Assembly: GCF_014698115.1 (NCBI RefSeq)
Contig: NZ_JACJSJ010000001.1
Coordinates: forward strand, 152,420-216,419
Length of the DNA stretch: 64,000 nt
DNA from: Nostoc sp. FACHB-973
Lineage (GTDB): Bacteria > Cyanobacteriota > Cyanobacteriia > Cyanobacteriales > Nostocaceae
Direction of reading: 5' to 3'
A program made the position numbers and the translations under genes. Of the stretch, positions 29,133-37,765 are shown piece by piece. How positions within the stretch are numbered: position 1 is the first letter of the stretch; the number at the start of each line of letters is the position of its first letter. The notes beneath the pieces are model-generated. The model saw nothing but the letters and a program-made list of their open reading frames with translations, was not told where the DNA came from and did no database searches.

Positions 29133-29187
29133 TCATTGGTCATTGGTCATTAGTCCAATGCCCCATGCCCTATGCCCCATGCCCAAT
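29107..29187. repeat. STRR tract at the end of the DegT gene
   Basis: TCATTAG / TCATTGG heptamers overlapping the last codons of the aminotransferase, then ATGCCCC / ATGCCCT units up to the exosortase gene. Confidence 0.85.
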
Positions 29188-29201
29188 AATTAATTAAAAT
29201 C

Positions 29202-30089
29202 ATGGCACTCCAGCAACAGATTAGAAACAGAAACGTGTCAGGCCTGCTAAATTTGGCCATTTTAGGCGTTTTGCTGCTGCTTTATGCTCCTATATTGCTA
29301 CATTGGCTGGATGGTTGGTTGCACAAAAATATTAGTACAGAACACGAATATTTCAGTCATGGGATTATTGGTTTACCATTTGCCGCTTATTTGGGCTGGC
29401 TGAACCGGAAACAGTGGGTACGTTTGCCAGATACTATCCATCCTTTGGGCGGTGTTTTGTTGTTATTAGCGGGAGTATTTTATCTTAGCGGTGTTACAGA
29501 GTGGGTTAACCTTTCGTTGCCTGTTATACTAGGGGGGTTGTGCTTGTGGTTTAAGGGAATATCAGGTTTGCGATCGCAAGCATTTCCCCTGCTACTGATA
29601 TTTTTGGCAACCCCAACTTCAGCACCCTACCTCATTGCTCCCTATACCTTGCCTCTTCAAAGCTTCATCGCTGGCACCGCAGGCTTCATACTGAATCAAT
29701 TTGGTATGGAAGTAACTGTGGATGAGATAAATCTCTACGTGGGAGGACGGATTGTAGAAGTTGCCCCCTATTGTGCAGGGCTGAAAATGTTGTTCACTAC
29801 GCTCTACGTCGGCTTGATGTTGCTTTATTGGACAGGCGCATTATCTTCACGCCGTACAACTATATCGTTTTTATCTATTGCTGTCATCGTTAGCATTACT
29901 GCCAATATTATTCGTAATACCTTACTGACTTTCTTTCACGGCACAGGTCAAGAAGGGGCTTTTAAATGGCTCCATGAGGGTTGGGGTGGCGATGTATACT
30001 CTGCTTGTATGCTCGTGTCATTAGTGCCCTTACTGAATTGGATTAATAACTATTTCTCGACATCTCCAGAAATTGGGGATGAGGCATAG
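29202..30089 (+). CDS. Cyanoexosortase B
   Basis: 295-residue membrane protease/transpeptidase of the exosortase family, which processes PEP-CTERM-type proteins at the cell surface in concert with polysaccharide export. About 8 membrane segments are visible. The catalytic triad is present: Cys191 in APYCAGLKM, Arg238 in NIIRNTLL and His246 in FFHGTGQEG. Subtype B is supported by the partner gene that follows. No PEP-CTERM substrate gene is visible in the window. Confidence 0.88.
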   Translation: MALQQQIRNRNVSGLLNLAILGVLLLLYAPILLHWLDGWLHKNISTEHEYFSHGIIGLPFAAYLGWLNRKQWVRLPDTIHPLGGVLLLLAGVFYLSGVTEWVNLSLPVILGGLCLWFKGISGLRSQAFPLLLIFLATPTSAPYLIAPYTLPLQSFIAGTAGFILNQFGMEVTVDEINLYVGGRIVEVAPYCAGLKMLFTTLYVGLMLLYWTGALSSRRTTISFLSIAVIVSITANIIRNTLLTFFHGTGQEGAFKWLHEGWGGDVYSACMLVSLVPLLNWINNYFSTSPEIGDEA

Positions 30090-30240
30090 GGAATGGGGCA
30101 TTGGGCATGGGGCATTGGGCATTGGGCATTGGGCATAAGCCAATAATCAATAGTTCTTCTTCTCCTGCTTCCTCTGCTTCCCCTGCTTCCTCTGCTTCCC
30201 CTGCTTCCCCATGTCCCATTCCCCATTCCCCACTCCCCGC
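30088..30240. repeat. STRR tract between exosortase and partner gene
   Basis: GGGCATT / GGGGCAT heptamers (30090-30136) followed by a CTTCCTCTG / CTTCCCCTG series (30162-30212) and CCCCATTC units. Confidence 0.85.
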
Positions 30241-30316
30241 ATAAGTCCTAAATATCACTGAACTCATAGTGTGATTTTTAAAGTAAAATTTTGCCTAAGT
30301 ATTCAAAATTTTACTG

Positions 30317-31039
30317 ATGATTTCCTTCTCTAAGTTTTTCAAAGAAAACCGATTGAGTCAGGTAGCAGCACTTTTGTTATTGCTACTGCTGCTGGCGATG
30401 GGAGGGGTTCCCGGATACCTGACAGGACATTGGCAATGGAAACAGCCGCCACCTGTGGCTAATCTCAAGGAATTAAGAGAAATCCGCAAGACTGGGTTAA
30501 CTGTTCCTGGTTGGCAAACTACTGACCAAGCAGAACAGCAAATTGGCGAACATAAATGGTCTTTGCAGGTAATTAAAAAAGAAGGCTCCGAATCTCAGGC
30601 AATTTTACTTTTGCTGCCACAAAATGGGCCGATGGATCAACCAGAGGTGGAGTGGACAGAGGTTAACGGCTGGGGAAGGTCACGTTGGGGAAAATGGGAT
30701 GTAGCTCAATATCGTGGTGCTGAATTTACTGTCAAACCGTCTGGTAAGTTGGCTTCTAATGTTGAAACGAAAGTAGAAGCTAGGTTCTTTCGCGCCTCCA
30801 CACAACAGCAAACCTTCGCTGTCTTGCAATGGTACGCTATGCCAAACGGCGGAAATCCATCACCATTACACTGGTTTGTGGCAGACCAATATGCACAGTG
30901 GCGTAAGCAGCGCATTCCTTGGGTGGGCGTCAGTATTCTGATTCCAATGGAACCTTTGGGAGAAGTTGAAAAATCTTGGCCCCTAGCCCAATCTATTGGA
31001 GAAACGGTGCAAGCTACATTGATGGCACGTCATATGTAG
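30317..31039 (+). CDS. Cyanoexosortase B system-associated protein (EpsI-like)
   Basis: 240 residues. An N-terminal membrane anchor (SQVAALLLLLLLLAMGGVPGYLTG) is followed by an extracytoplasmic EpsI/DUF3485-like domain: LREIRKTGLTVPGWQTTDQAEQQIGEHKW, VEWTEVNGWGRSRW, and the C-terminal VGVSILIPMEPLGEVEKSWPLAQSIGETVQATL. Such proteins are encoded next to exosortases and are thought to assist them. The gap to the exosortase gene is 227 bases of repeats, so the two may not form a tight operon. Confidence 0.82.
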   Translation: MISFSKFFKENRLSQVAALLLLLLLLAMGGVPGYLTGHWQWKQPPPVANLKELREIRKTGLTVPGWQTTDQAEQQIGEHKWSLQVIKKEGSESQAILLLLPQNGPMDQPEVEWTEVNGWGRSRWGKWDVAQYRGAEFTVKPSGKLASNVETKVEARFFRASTQQQTFAVLQWYAMPNGGNPSPLHWFVADQYAQWRKQRIPWVGVSILIPMEPLGEVEKSWPLAQSIGETVQATLMARHM

Positions 31040-31252
31040 AGTATGTTACAGGTAAATTTGTGCAGAGATTTATGAGAAGTATTTGTGCGATCGCTCTATG
31101 ACCTAAACTTAGTTAAAAGATGTTCAAAATATGAAGTTAGAAATTAAAGTTGACAGAATTTTTCGGCTTTTTCCTGGTAAATACTTGTAGATAAAAGAGA
31201 CATTGAGGACATTTTTAGGGTAAAATAACGAGTCGGCGCGACCAATTATTAC

Positions 31253-32620
31253 ATGAGTTTTCCTGCACCGATGTTGATAACTCCCAGTTCTTATATGCGT
31301 GCATTCAGCGCCCTGTGTTTTGTCAGTCTTCAAGTAGGGGTTTTCTTAATAGCACCTACCCAGCTGGTTCTGGCTCAGCCTTTCCCGTCTCAAGGGCAAC
31401 CCCCTTCCCCTGTGCCAGGTACTGAGGATGTTGTACCTCCAAGTGCAAATGACGAAATTTCGCCTCAACTCAGCCGCTATCTTTTGGGACCAGGAGATGC
31501 TGTTGGCGTTTTTCTTCAGCGTCCTCCTGGTCTCTATCGCTTGGGAATCGGAGATGGAATTAGCGTTTCGGTTCAGCGCTTTCCAGAGTTAAGCTTTCAA
31601 GCTGTAATTAATCCAGAAGGTAACATTGTGGTGCCGTTACTGGGAACAGTTTCTTTGCAAGGTTTAACTTTGGAGGAAGCTCAAGCAAAAATTCGTTTGG
31701 GTTTAAATCGTTATGTTGTCGATCCAGTAATAGTTTTAGCCCTAGCAACCCAGCGCCAAGACTTGAGTTTTCAAGCTTTAATTAGTCCAGAAGGCAACAT
31801 TGTAGTGCCGCAAGTGGGAACAGTTTCTTTGCAAGGTTTGACTTTGGAAGAAGCTCAAGAAAAAATTCGCTTGGGTTTAAGTCGGATTTTTCCAGATCCC
31901 ATTGTCGTAGTATCCCTGGTAGGAGCGCGACCAGTTCAAGTTACCATTAGTGGGGAAATACTTCGACCAGGAATTTATCCGATTAATTCACCAACACCCC
32001 GCGTTGCTGATGCTTTATTAATATCTGGTGGTTCAAGTTTGAATGCAGACCTGCGACAAGTGCAAATACGCCGCAAGTTAATGGATGGTTCAGTGATTTC
32101 GCAAACTATTGACTTGTATGCAGCACTGCAAAATGGTGGTTCAATCCCTAATTTGCGCTTACAAGACGGAGATGCGATCGTTGTGCCTCGTCGTGAAATC
32201 GGCAATGATGACGGTTATGACCGCAATTTGGTAGCACGTTCAACCTTAGCCACTCCACAGATTAGAGTCCGAGTTTTAAACTACGCAGCAGGAGGTATTT
32301 CTACTCAAGCGCTGCCCAATGGCAGTACATTTGTAGATGCTTTGGGAGGAGTCAATCTTGATACTGCTAACCTCCGGAGTATCGCCTTGGTTCGCTTCGA
32401 TCCTGAACGAGGTAAAGCTATTACCCAAAAACTGGATGCGAAAAAAGCTCTGGGAGGCGATGTATCCCAAAACGTGCCACTTCAAGATAATGATGTTATT
32501 GTTGTTGGTCGAAACCTCGTCGGTAGAATTACTAATTTACTGAGTACCATTACCCAGCCCTTCTTCAATGTCCAATCCTTTCTCCGATTTTTTGACAACT
32601 TCGGCGGTAATTCAAATTAG
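31253..32620 (+). CDS. Wza-type polysaccharide export protein with duplicated domain
   Basis: 455 residues. Signal peptide (about 1-42, ending APTQLVLAQP). The polysaccharide-export domain is present as two tandem copies: NPEGNIVVP...GTVSLQGLTLEEAQ occurs at about residues 122-145 and again about 180-203. SLBB domains follow (QVTISGEILRPGIYPINSPTPRVADAL, then VRVLNYAAGGIST...). Forms the outer-membrane exit channel for exopolysaccharide. It should work with the Wzc-type protein encoded next. Confidence 0.9.
   Translation: MSFPAPMLITPSSYMRAFSALCFVSLQVGVFLIAPTQLVLAQPFPSQGQPPSPVPGTEDVVPPSANDEISPQLSRYLLGPGDAVGVFLQRPPGLYRLGIGDGISVSVQRFPELSFQAVINPEGNIVVPLLGTVSLQGLTLEEAQAKIRLGLNRYVVDPVIVLALATQRQDLSFQALISPEGNIVVPQVGTVSLQGLTLEEAQEKIRLGLSRIFPDPIVVVSLVGARPVQVTISGEILRPGIYPINSPTPRVADALLISGGSSLNADLRQVQIRRKLMDGSVISQTIDLYAALQNGGSIPNLRLQDGDAIVVPRREIGNDDGYDRNLVARSTLATPQIRVRVLNYAAGGISTQALPNGSTFVDALGGVNLDTANLRSIALVRFDPERGKAITQKLDAKKALGGDVSQNVPLQDNDVIVVGRNLVGRITNLLSTITQPFFNVQSFLRFFDNFGGNSN
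31592..31880 (+). repeat. Intragenic duplication in the Wza-type gene
   Basis: Two 115-base copies, 31592-31706 and 31766-31880, offset by 174 bases (58 codons). They share long identical runs such as GGGAACAGTTTCTTTGCAAG. The similarity at the DNA level indicates a fairly recent duplication or ongoing conversion. Confidence 0.9.
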
Positions 32621-32838
32621 GGAATGGGGAGTGGGGAGTGGGGAGTGGGGGAGATGAGGGAGATGAGGGAGATGAGGGAGATGAGGGACACAAGGGGGAT
32701 GGGGGAGTGTGGGGAGAGAGGGGGGAAAGATTTCTTCCCCATCCTCCCACACCGGACACACCTCCCACACTTCCAATACCCCATGCCCCATGCCCCATGC
32801 CCCATGCCCAATGACAAATGACAAATGACAAATGACTA
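32618..32838. repeat. Compound STRR tract between wza- and wzc-type genes
   Basis: GGGGAGT units, five GAGATGAGG units, a GA-rich centre, CCCACAC units, ATGCCCC units (32773-32808) and ACAAATG units (32813-32835). It closely resembles the tract at 13,520-13,672. Confidence 0.88.
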
Positions 32839-32854
32839 ACTATATGCCCCTACC

Positions 32855-35035
32855 ATGACCCCACCAATTGTTAAGCGCTATCTTATTGCTTTTGAAAAAT
32901 ACAAGTGGATTGGACTAGCTAGTTTTGGTTTAGTTATAGCGGGGTCAACGGTGGTGGCTATGCAACCAGATCCACCTCCTAACTACATAGCATCTGCTGC
33001 CCTTACCTATAGCGGTCCACCAGTTTCTTTCTCTGCAACTGGTACTGAAATCCAACAGCAAGGAAAGGAACTAAATGAGGATGTTTTACTATCAAACCAG
33101 ATAGTTGCAGCAGTAGCAGAGAAAGTAAATATCAAACCGAAACAACTCGGTGCAAGTATTGTCCTTTCTCTACCTAAAAAAAACCCCAGGACTGGAGACT
33201 TTGAAACTACTACCTTTGAACTGAAATATGTAGATAGTGACCCCAAACGAGCTATAGAGGTGTTGGCGGAATTGATGCAATCAATGGTCAAGTTGAGCAG
33301 TGACATCAATACTGGACGATTACAAGCAATTATTCAAAAAATTAACGATCGCCTACCACAAGCTAAACGAGAATTGCAAATTGCTGAAAAGAAGTTGGAA
33401 CAATACGATCGCATCGAGCGCACAGCAATATTAGCAGCTGAAAATGGCAGTTTACTCAGCGCCGTTACTGCCAGCCAAAATCTCCAACGGCAAATTCAAT
33501 TAACTATTTCTGGGGTTGATGGTCAAATTCGCAGTTTACAAAATAAATTAGGCTTAACAGTCGGACAGGCTTATATTTCGTCTGCTTTAAGTGCCGATCC
33601 GATTATTGCCAACTTGCGAGCGCAAATTTATCAAACCGAGTCGCAAATCGCTTTGCTAAAGAAAGATTTGCGACTTGAACACCCAACGATGATTCAGTTG
33701 TTGCGTCAGAAACAAGCTGCTGAAGAATTACTGCAACAACGTGCTGCTGAGGTGTTAGGCGGTAATGGTGTGGCGGCTCCCCTTCAAGGTAATGTTGCTA
33801 ATATTCGCACTTCATCGAGTTTAGATCCAGCACGCCAACAGTTGGCAAACCAAATGGTGTCTTTGCAAACCCAACAAGAGACACTCCAACAACAACTAAA
33901 TCAAGAGATCCAACAAGAAGCGCGACTCCGGCGAGAGTATTCTTTGATACCGAATAAACAATTAGAGCGATCGCGTTTAGAACAGGAGGTTGGACTCAAA
34001 AAAGCCATCTATGACCAAATGCAGGCCAAGCTAACAGATGCTAAAACCGCAGAGGCAGAAACAACCAGCAGTCTTAGCATTGCCAGACGGCCGACAGCTA
34101 TTGCGGATATCAAACCCCCTAAGAGTGTACCTGTTACCCTGGCTGTGGGTGGTTTTTTGGGTGTGTTAGTTGGTGGTGGGGTGATATTTTTATTGGGATC
34201 GCTGGAAGGAACCTTCAAAACCAGAGAAGATATCCGCGAGAGCCTCAAGCAACGGGAAGTGGCACTGTTGGGAGAGTTGCCTTTAATGCTAGTTGATGAT
34301 TTGGATAAAGAAGCAGTGCCAGTGGTACTTTCTCCAGATTCTCCCTATTTAGAATTTTATGAAAAGTTCCGCAGTAATCTGCGGCGAATTGGTGGTAAAA
34401 ACTTAAAGGTGGTGTTAATTACTAGTACCAGTAGCCTAGAGGGTAAAACCGCAAGTGCTTATAACTTGGGAATTGCTTCCGCCCGTGCTGGGAAAAGAAC
34501 CTTGATTATCGAGACAGATTTGCGATCGCCTTCTCGTTGTATGTCCCTGAAAGTAATCCCTGATCCCGACGCCACCATTGAACCCCTGCGTTATTACGCT
34601 GACTTGAGTGAATGTATTCGTTTAGTTCCTGATGTGGAAAATTTATACATTCTTCCGAGTCCTGGCCCTGTGCGGCAATCCGCTGCTATTCTTGAATCTA
34701 GCGAAATGCGGCGGCTCATGGATGATGTCCGCGAACGTTTTGATTTAGTGATTTTAGATACTAGTCCTTTGAGCTTATCCAATGACCCGTTGTTAATCCA
34801 GCCCTACAGCGATGGCATGGTATTAGTGGCGCGACCACATTATACAGAAGAGAATATGCTCGGCGAAGCGATCGATCAATTGGTTGAATCGGAACTGGGG
34901 TTATTAGGAGCAATTATTAATGGTGCTGATATCGTCGTTTCTCTACCTGCACCAACGTTTTCATCTGAATCTGAAGTAGAAGCAGAAAATGTTGAAGAAT
35001 CAGAAGAAGTTTCAGCAGGTGCGACTAAAACGTAG
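32855..35035 (+). CDS. Wzc/GumC-type chain-length and BY-kinase-like protein
   Basis: 726 residues. Wzz domain with a first membrane span (about 18-36), long coiled coils (about 150-420), a second span (VPVTLAVGGFLGVLVGGGVIFLLG, about 427-450) and a C-terminal P-loop domain (about 500-690). Walker A is TSSLEGKTA (about 525), A' is LIIETDLRSP with Glu where most BY-kinases have Asp, and Walker B is LVILDTSPLSL. The C-terminal tail (SESEVEAENVEESEEVSAGATKT) is acidic and has no Tyr cluster, so autophosphorylation on clustered Tyr is unlikely. Controls export of polysaccharide with the Wza-type channel. Confidence 0.9.
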   Translation: MTPPIVKRYLIAFEKYKWIGLASFGLVIAGSTVVAMQPDPPPNYIASAALTYSGPPVSFSATGTEIQQQGKELNEDVLLSNQIVAAVAEKVNIKPKQLGASIVLSLPKKNPRTGDFETTTFELKYVDSDPKRAIEVLAELMQSMVKLSSDINTGRLQAIIQKINDRLPQAKRELQIAEKKLEQYDRIERTAILAAENGSLLSAVTASQNLQRQIQLTISGVDGQIRSLQNKLGLTVGQAYISSALSADPIIANLRAQIYQTESQIALLKKDLRLEHPTMIQLLRQKQAAEELLQQRAAEVLGGNGVAAPLQGNVANIRTSSSLDPARQQLANQMVSLQTQQETLQQQLNQEIQQEARLRREYSLIPNKQLERSRLEQEVGLKKAIYDQMQAKLTDAKTAEAETTSSLSIARRPTAIADIKPPKSVPVTLAVGGFLGVLVGGGVIFLLGSLEGTFKTREDIRESLKQREVALLGELPLMLVDDLDKEAVPVVLSPDSPYLEFYEKFRSNLRRIGGKNLKVVLITSTSSLEGKTASAYNLGIASARAGKRTLIIETDLRSPSRCMSLKVIPDPDATIEPLRYYADLSECIRLVPDVENLYILPSPGPVRQSAAILESSEMRRLMDDVRERFDLVILDTSPLSLSNDPLLIQPYSDGMVLVARPHYTEENMLGEAIDQLVESELGLLGAIINGADIVVSLPAPTFSSESEVEAENVEESEEVSAGATKT

Positions 35036-35039
35036 AAAA

Positions 35040-35198
35040 AATGGGGAGTGGGGAGTGGGGAGTGGGGAGTGGGGAAGATGAGGGGGATGAGGGGGATGAG
35101 GGAGTGAGGGAGTGAGGGATAAGAATTAATAACCAATGCCCAGTCCCCAGTCCCCAATCCCCACTCCCCAGTCCCCACTCCCCAATCCCCAGTCCCCA
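35040..35198. repeat. STRR tract after the wzc-type gene
   Basis: GGGGAGT copies, GATGAGGGG units and an opposing CCCCAGT / CCCCACT series up to the stop codon of the convergent rhomboid gene; an extensive imperfect inverted repeat between convergent genes. Confidence 0.87.
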
Positions 35199-35900
35199 TT
35201 AATCACGTCTAAACAATCCAAATACGGGAGCAAGAATTATTCCAAAAACAAAACCACCGATGTGTGCCCAATAGGCAACTCCACCAGTTTGTACACTCAT
35301 GTTGGCTGCTTGCAGGCTTACAAGCCCGGATATCACATTTTGTACAAAGAAAAGTCCAATTATTACTAGTGCTGGAACTCGGATGGTGGTGATAAAAATC
35401 CCCAAGAATACTAAAGTCATCACTCTAGCGTGGGGAAAGCGAATAATGTACGCACCCAAAACCCCAGAAATTGCCCCACTTGCGCCCAAGGAAGGAATCT
35501 CAGAATTGATGCCAATAAACCATTGGCACAATGCAGCTAAAGCACCACATGTCAAATAAAAAATTAAATATTTAAAATGACCTAAACGATCTTCAATATT
35601 GTTGCCAAAAACCCAGAGAAACACCATATTTGAGATTAAGTGCCACCATCCGCCGTGTAAGAATTGCGACGTAAATAAGGTTATCCATTCCGCAGATAAA
35701 TTGGTGGTTAATTCTTGAGGAACTACTGCATACTGACTTAAAAATTGATTCAATTGTGCATTTGGCAGGGTAACCTCATGAAGAAAAACTAAAATATTCA
35801 TGCCAATTAACCCGTAGGTGAAATACGGGGTAATTCGCGTGGGATTTTCATCGTAGAGAGGAAACACAGGTGTTTTTCCTAAATTATTGACTAACTGCAA
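35199..35900 (-). CDS. Rhomboid family intramembrane serine protease
   Basis: 233 residues, six or seven membrane spans. The catalytic Ser141 lies in GASGAISG and His213 in YWAHIGGF; the His pair in HGGWWHLISN (82, 87) and loop WR-equivalent FGNNIEDRLG are also in place. It should cleave membrane proteins within or near their spans; substrate unknown. A second rhomboid gene lies 249 bases upstream on the same strand, and the two proteins share much of their sequence, so they are tandem paralogues. Confidence 0.93.
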   Translation of the reverse strand: MQLVNNLGKTPVFPLYDENPTRITPYFTYGLIGMNILVFLHEVTLPNAQLNQFLSQYAVVPQELTTNLSAEWITLFTSQFLHGGWWHLISNMVFLWVFGNNIEDRLGHFKYLIFYLTCGALAALCQWFIGINSEIPSLGASGAISGVLGAYIIRFPHARVMTLVFLGIFITTIRVPALVIIGLFFVQNVISGLVSLQAANMSVQTGGVAYWAHIGGFVFGIILAPVFGLFRRD

Positions 35901-36071
35901 TATAGCTTGTATTACGTGCAGTTGTTGAGTTTAGGTATTTTAACTCAGAGTAATTTGGCAAAAATACAGCAGAATTCAGGAGTCAGAATTCAGAATTCAG
36001 AATTCAGAATTAGAATAGGTCTCTGTACCTATATTTTAGACTTTGATGGGATATAGCGGTTCGCAATCACA

Positions 36072-36126
36072 TGAGGTACATAAATTTGTAGGGACGCATA
36101 GCCATGCGCCCCTAACTTGTACCTCA
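36072..36126. repeat. Nested palindrome between the two rhomboid genes
   Basis: Outer arms TGAGGTAC / GTACCTCA enclose a second inverted repeat (GGGACGCAT / ATGCGCCCC). It lies 23 bases after the stop of the upstream rhomboid gene, so it may end or stabilise that transcript. It is related to the GTAGGGGCGCAC palindrome at 50,332. Confidence 0.6.
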
Positions 36127-36149
36127 CGAAAGCGAGAAATTTGATACTT

Positions 36150-36866
36150 CTATAACCAAGATTCTTCTGGGGATTTATCGCTAAATAAACCTAACAGTGG
36201 GCCAAGAATTGCCCCAAAAATAAACCCGCCTGCATGTGCCCAGTAGGCAATACCGCCGCTTTCCATACCGATGTTAGTAGGTGTTTCGAGGCTGACAAGT
36301 CCGTAGAAGGCTTGTTCGAGAAACCAAAATCCTAGAAAGAAGTATGCTGGGACGCGGAAAGTGGGGAAGAAAAATCCTAAAGGTACAACGCCAATAACTT
36401 CAGCTTTGGGAAAGCGAAGAATGTACGCTCCCATGACACCTGCGATCGCACCACTCGCACCCAATGAAGGAATGCTAGAATCTTGAGCGAAGTACCACTG
36501 GGTTAATGATGCCAAAACACCGCACGCTAAATAAAACAGCAAATATTTGGCATGACCTAATTTATCTTCAACGTTATTACCAAAAATCCAGAGAAACAAC
36601 ATATTGCCGCCTAGATGCAATAAACCGCCGTGCAAAAATTGTGAGGTAATCAAAGTTGCCCACTCTGGCACTGGTTGATGTACAGAGATACCAGCAAAGC
36701 TTAAGGTAAGTTCTCGTGGGACTACAGCTGCAAGGTGGAAAAACCCATTTAATGCTTGCGGCGGAAGACTTGATTCATAAATAAATGCAAGGACGTTGAT
36801 AGCAACCAGTCCATAAGTCACATAAGGGGTAATTTTTGTAGGATTATTATCTCTAATGGGAACCAC
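36150..36866 (-). CDS. Rhomboid family intramembrane serine protease
   Basis: 238 residues; paralogue of the following gene. Catalytic Ser138 (GASGAIAG) and His211 (YWAHAGGF) are present, with FLHGGLLHLGGNMLFLWIFGNNVEDKLGH and RVPAYFFLGFWFLEQ. It differs from its neighbour mainly in a longer loop after the first span (LSFAGISVHQPVPEW). Both copies look active, so they may divide substrates or conditions. Confidence 0.93.
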   Translation of the reverse strand: MVPIRDNNPTKITPYVTYGLVAINVLAFIYESSLPPQALNGFFHLAAVVPRELTLSFAGISVHQPVPEWATLITSQFLHGGLLHLGGNMLFLWIFGNNVEDKLGHAKYLLFYLACGVLASLTQWYFAQDSSIPSLGASGAIAGVMGAYILRFPKAEVIGVVPLGFFFPTFRVPAYFFLGFWFLEQAFYGLVSLETPTNIGMESGGIAYWAHAGGFIFGAILGPLLGLFSDKSPEESWL

Positions 36867-37079
36867 GGGCGTTTTTCCTGATGTTAAGACACAAACTCTA
36901 CATTACTGAATTGTGGAAGTAGTTTCTTCTACCTCGTGGATAAATCTGACTTTGAAACTTAAAAACCGATAAGAGTTTATCTTGCAGATGCCCATTGCGA
37001 TCGCCTTTTGTCGTAATCTAGGCGATCGTAATGCCTAAACCATTCATTACAATAGCTGACCAAACCCACTGACAAACTC

Positions 37080-37700
37080 ATGTTTTTTGCAAATTCTCTG
37101 GAAAATCAACTCCAGCGGTGGAACGAAACCATCCGCAATCAGCCGAAAAATCCTAATGCTTACATTCGTCGAGGCATGGTTAACTTTCAGCTAGCCAAGA
37201 TTGATGAATCTATTCAAGATTTTGACATAGCAGAGCAATTGGATGCCAGTGTCAAACCCTACCTCTGGCAACGTGGATTATCGTATTATTATGCAGAAAG
37301 ATTTGCTGAGGGCGCTCAACAGTTTGAAATAGATTTGACGGTGAATGCTCAAGATGTAGAAGAAACAGTGTGGCGATATCTCTGCATAGCTCGTTCGTTA
37401 GGTGTTGAAGAAGCGCGTAATTCTTTACTAACTGTGAAAAATGATCCTCGACGTGTTATGCAGCGTGTATATGATTTCTATGCAGGAGATTTTACACCAG
37501 ATGATGTTTTAAATGTTGGCCAATTAGAAGGGATAAAGGGAAATTTTTACAGTCATCTTTACTTGGGATTATATTACGAAGCTGAAAATAATCTTGATTT
37601 AGCTCAACAGTATATAGTTAAGGCTGCTGATAATTACAAGATTGATGATTATATGTGGTATTTGGCGCAGGTACATAAAGAATTACGAGGGTGGATATAG
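37080..37700 (+). CDS. Tetratricopeptide repeat protein
   Basis: 206 residues, no signal peptide. TPR-like units begin at about residue 18 (NPNAYIRRGMVNFQLAKIDESIQDFDIAEQLD) and continue to about 180 (HLYLGLYYEAENNLDLAQQYIVKAAD). These act as protein-protein scaffolds. Partner unknown. It is followed directly by a GACGCGAT palindrome. Confidence 0.82.
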   Translation: MFFANSLENQLQRWNETIRNQPKNPNAYIRRGMVNFQLAKIDESIQDFDIAEQLDASVKPYLWQRGLSYYYAERFAEGAQQFEIDLTVNAQDVEETVWRYLCIARSLGVEEARNSLLTVKNDPRRVMQRVYDFYAGDFTPDDVLNVGQLEGIKGNFYSHLYLGLYYEAENNLDLAQQYIVKAADNYKIDDYMWYLAQVHKELRGWI

Positions 37701-37707
37701 TTTTTCA

Positions 37708-37725
37708 GACGCGATGAATCGCGTC
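37708..37725. repeat. GACGCGAT/ATCGCGTC palindrome
   Basis: An 18-base palindrome with a 2-base centre, 7 bases after the TPR stop and followed by TCTACAT. A second copy with the same TCTACAT flank is at 51614-51631. Dispersed REP-like element; may also act as a hairpin between convergent genes. Confidence 0.7.
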
Positions 37726-37765
37726 TCTACATAAATATTTTTAGGGTTAACCCAAGGGTATTGGC

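Noticed and set aside
32565..32831. Overlapping ORFs in the spacer between wza- and wzc-type genes
   Set aside because: Pro/Ser/Leu or Met/Gly-rich translations of heptamer repeats in several frames.
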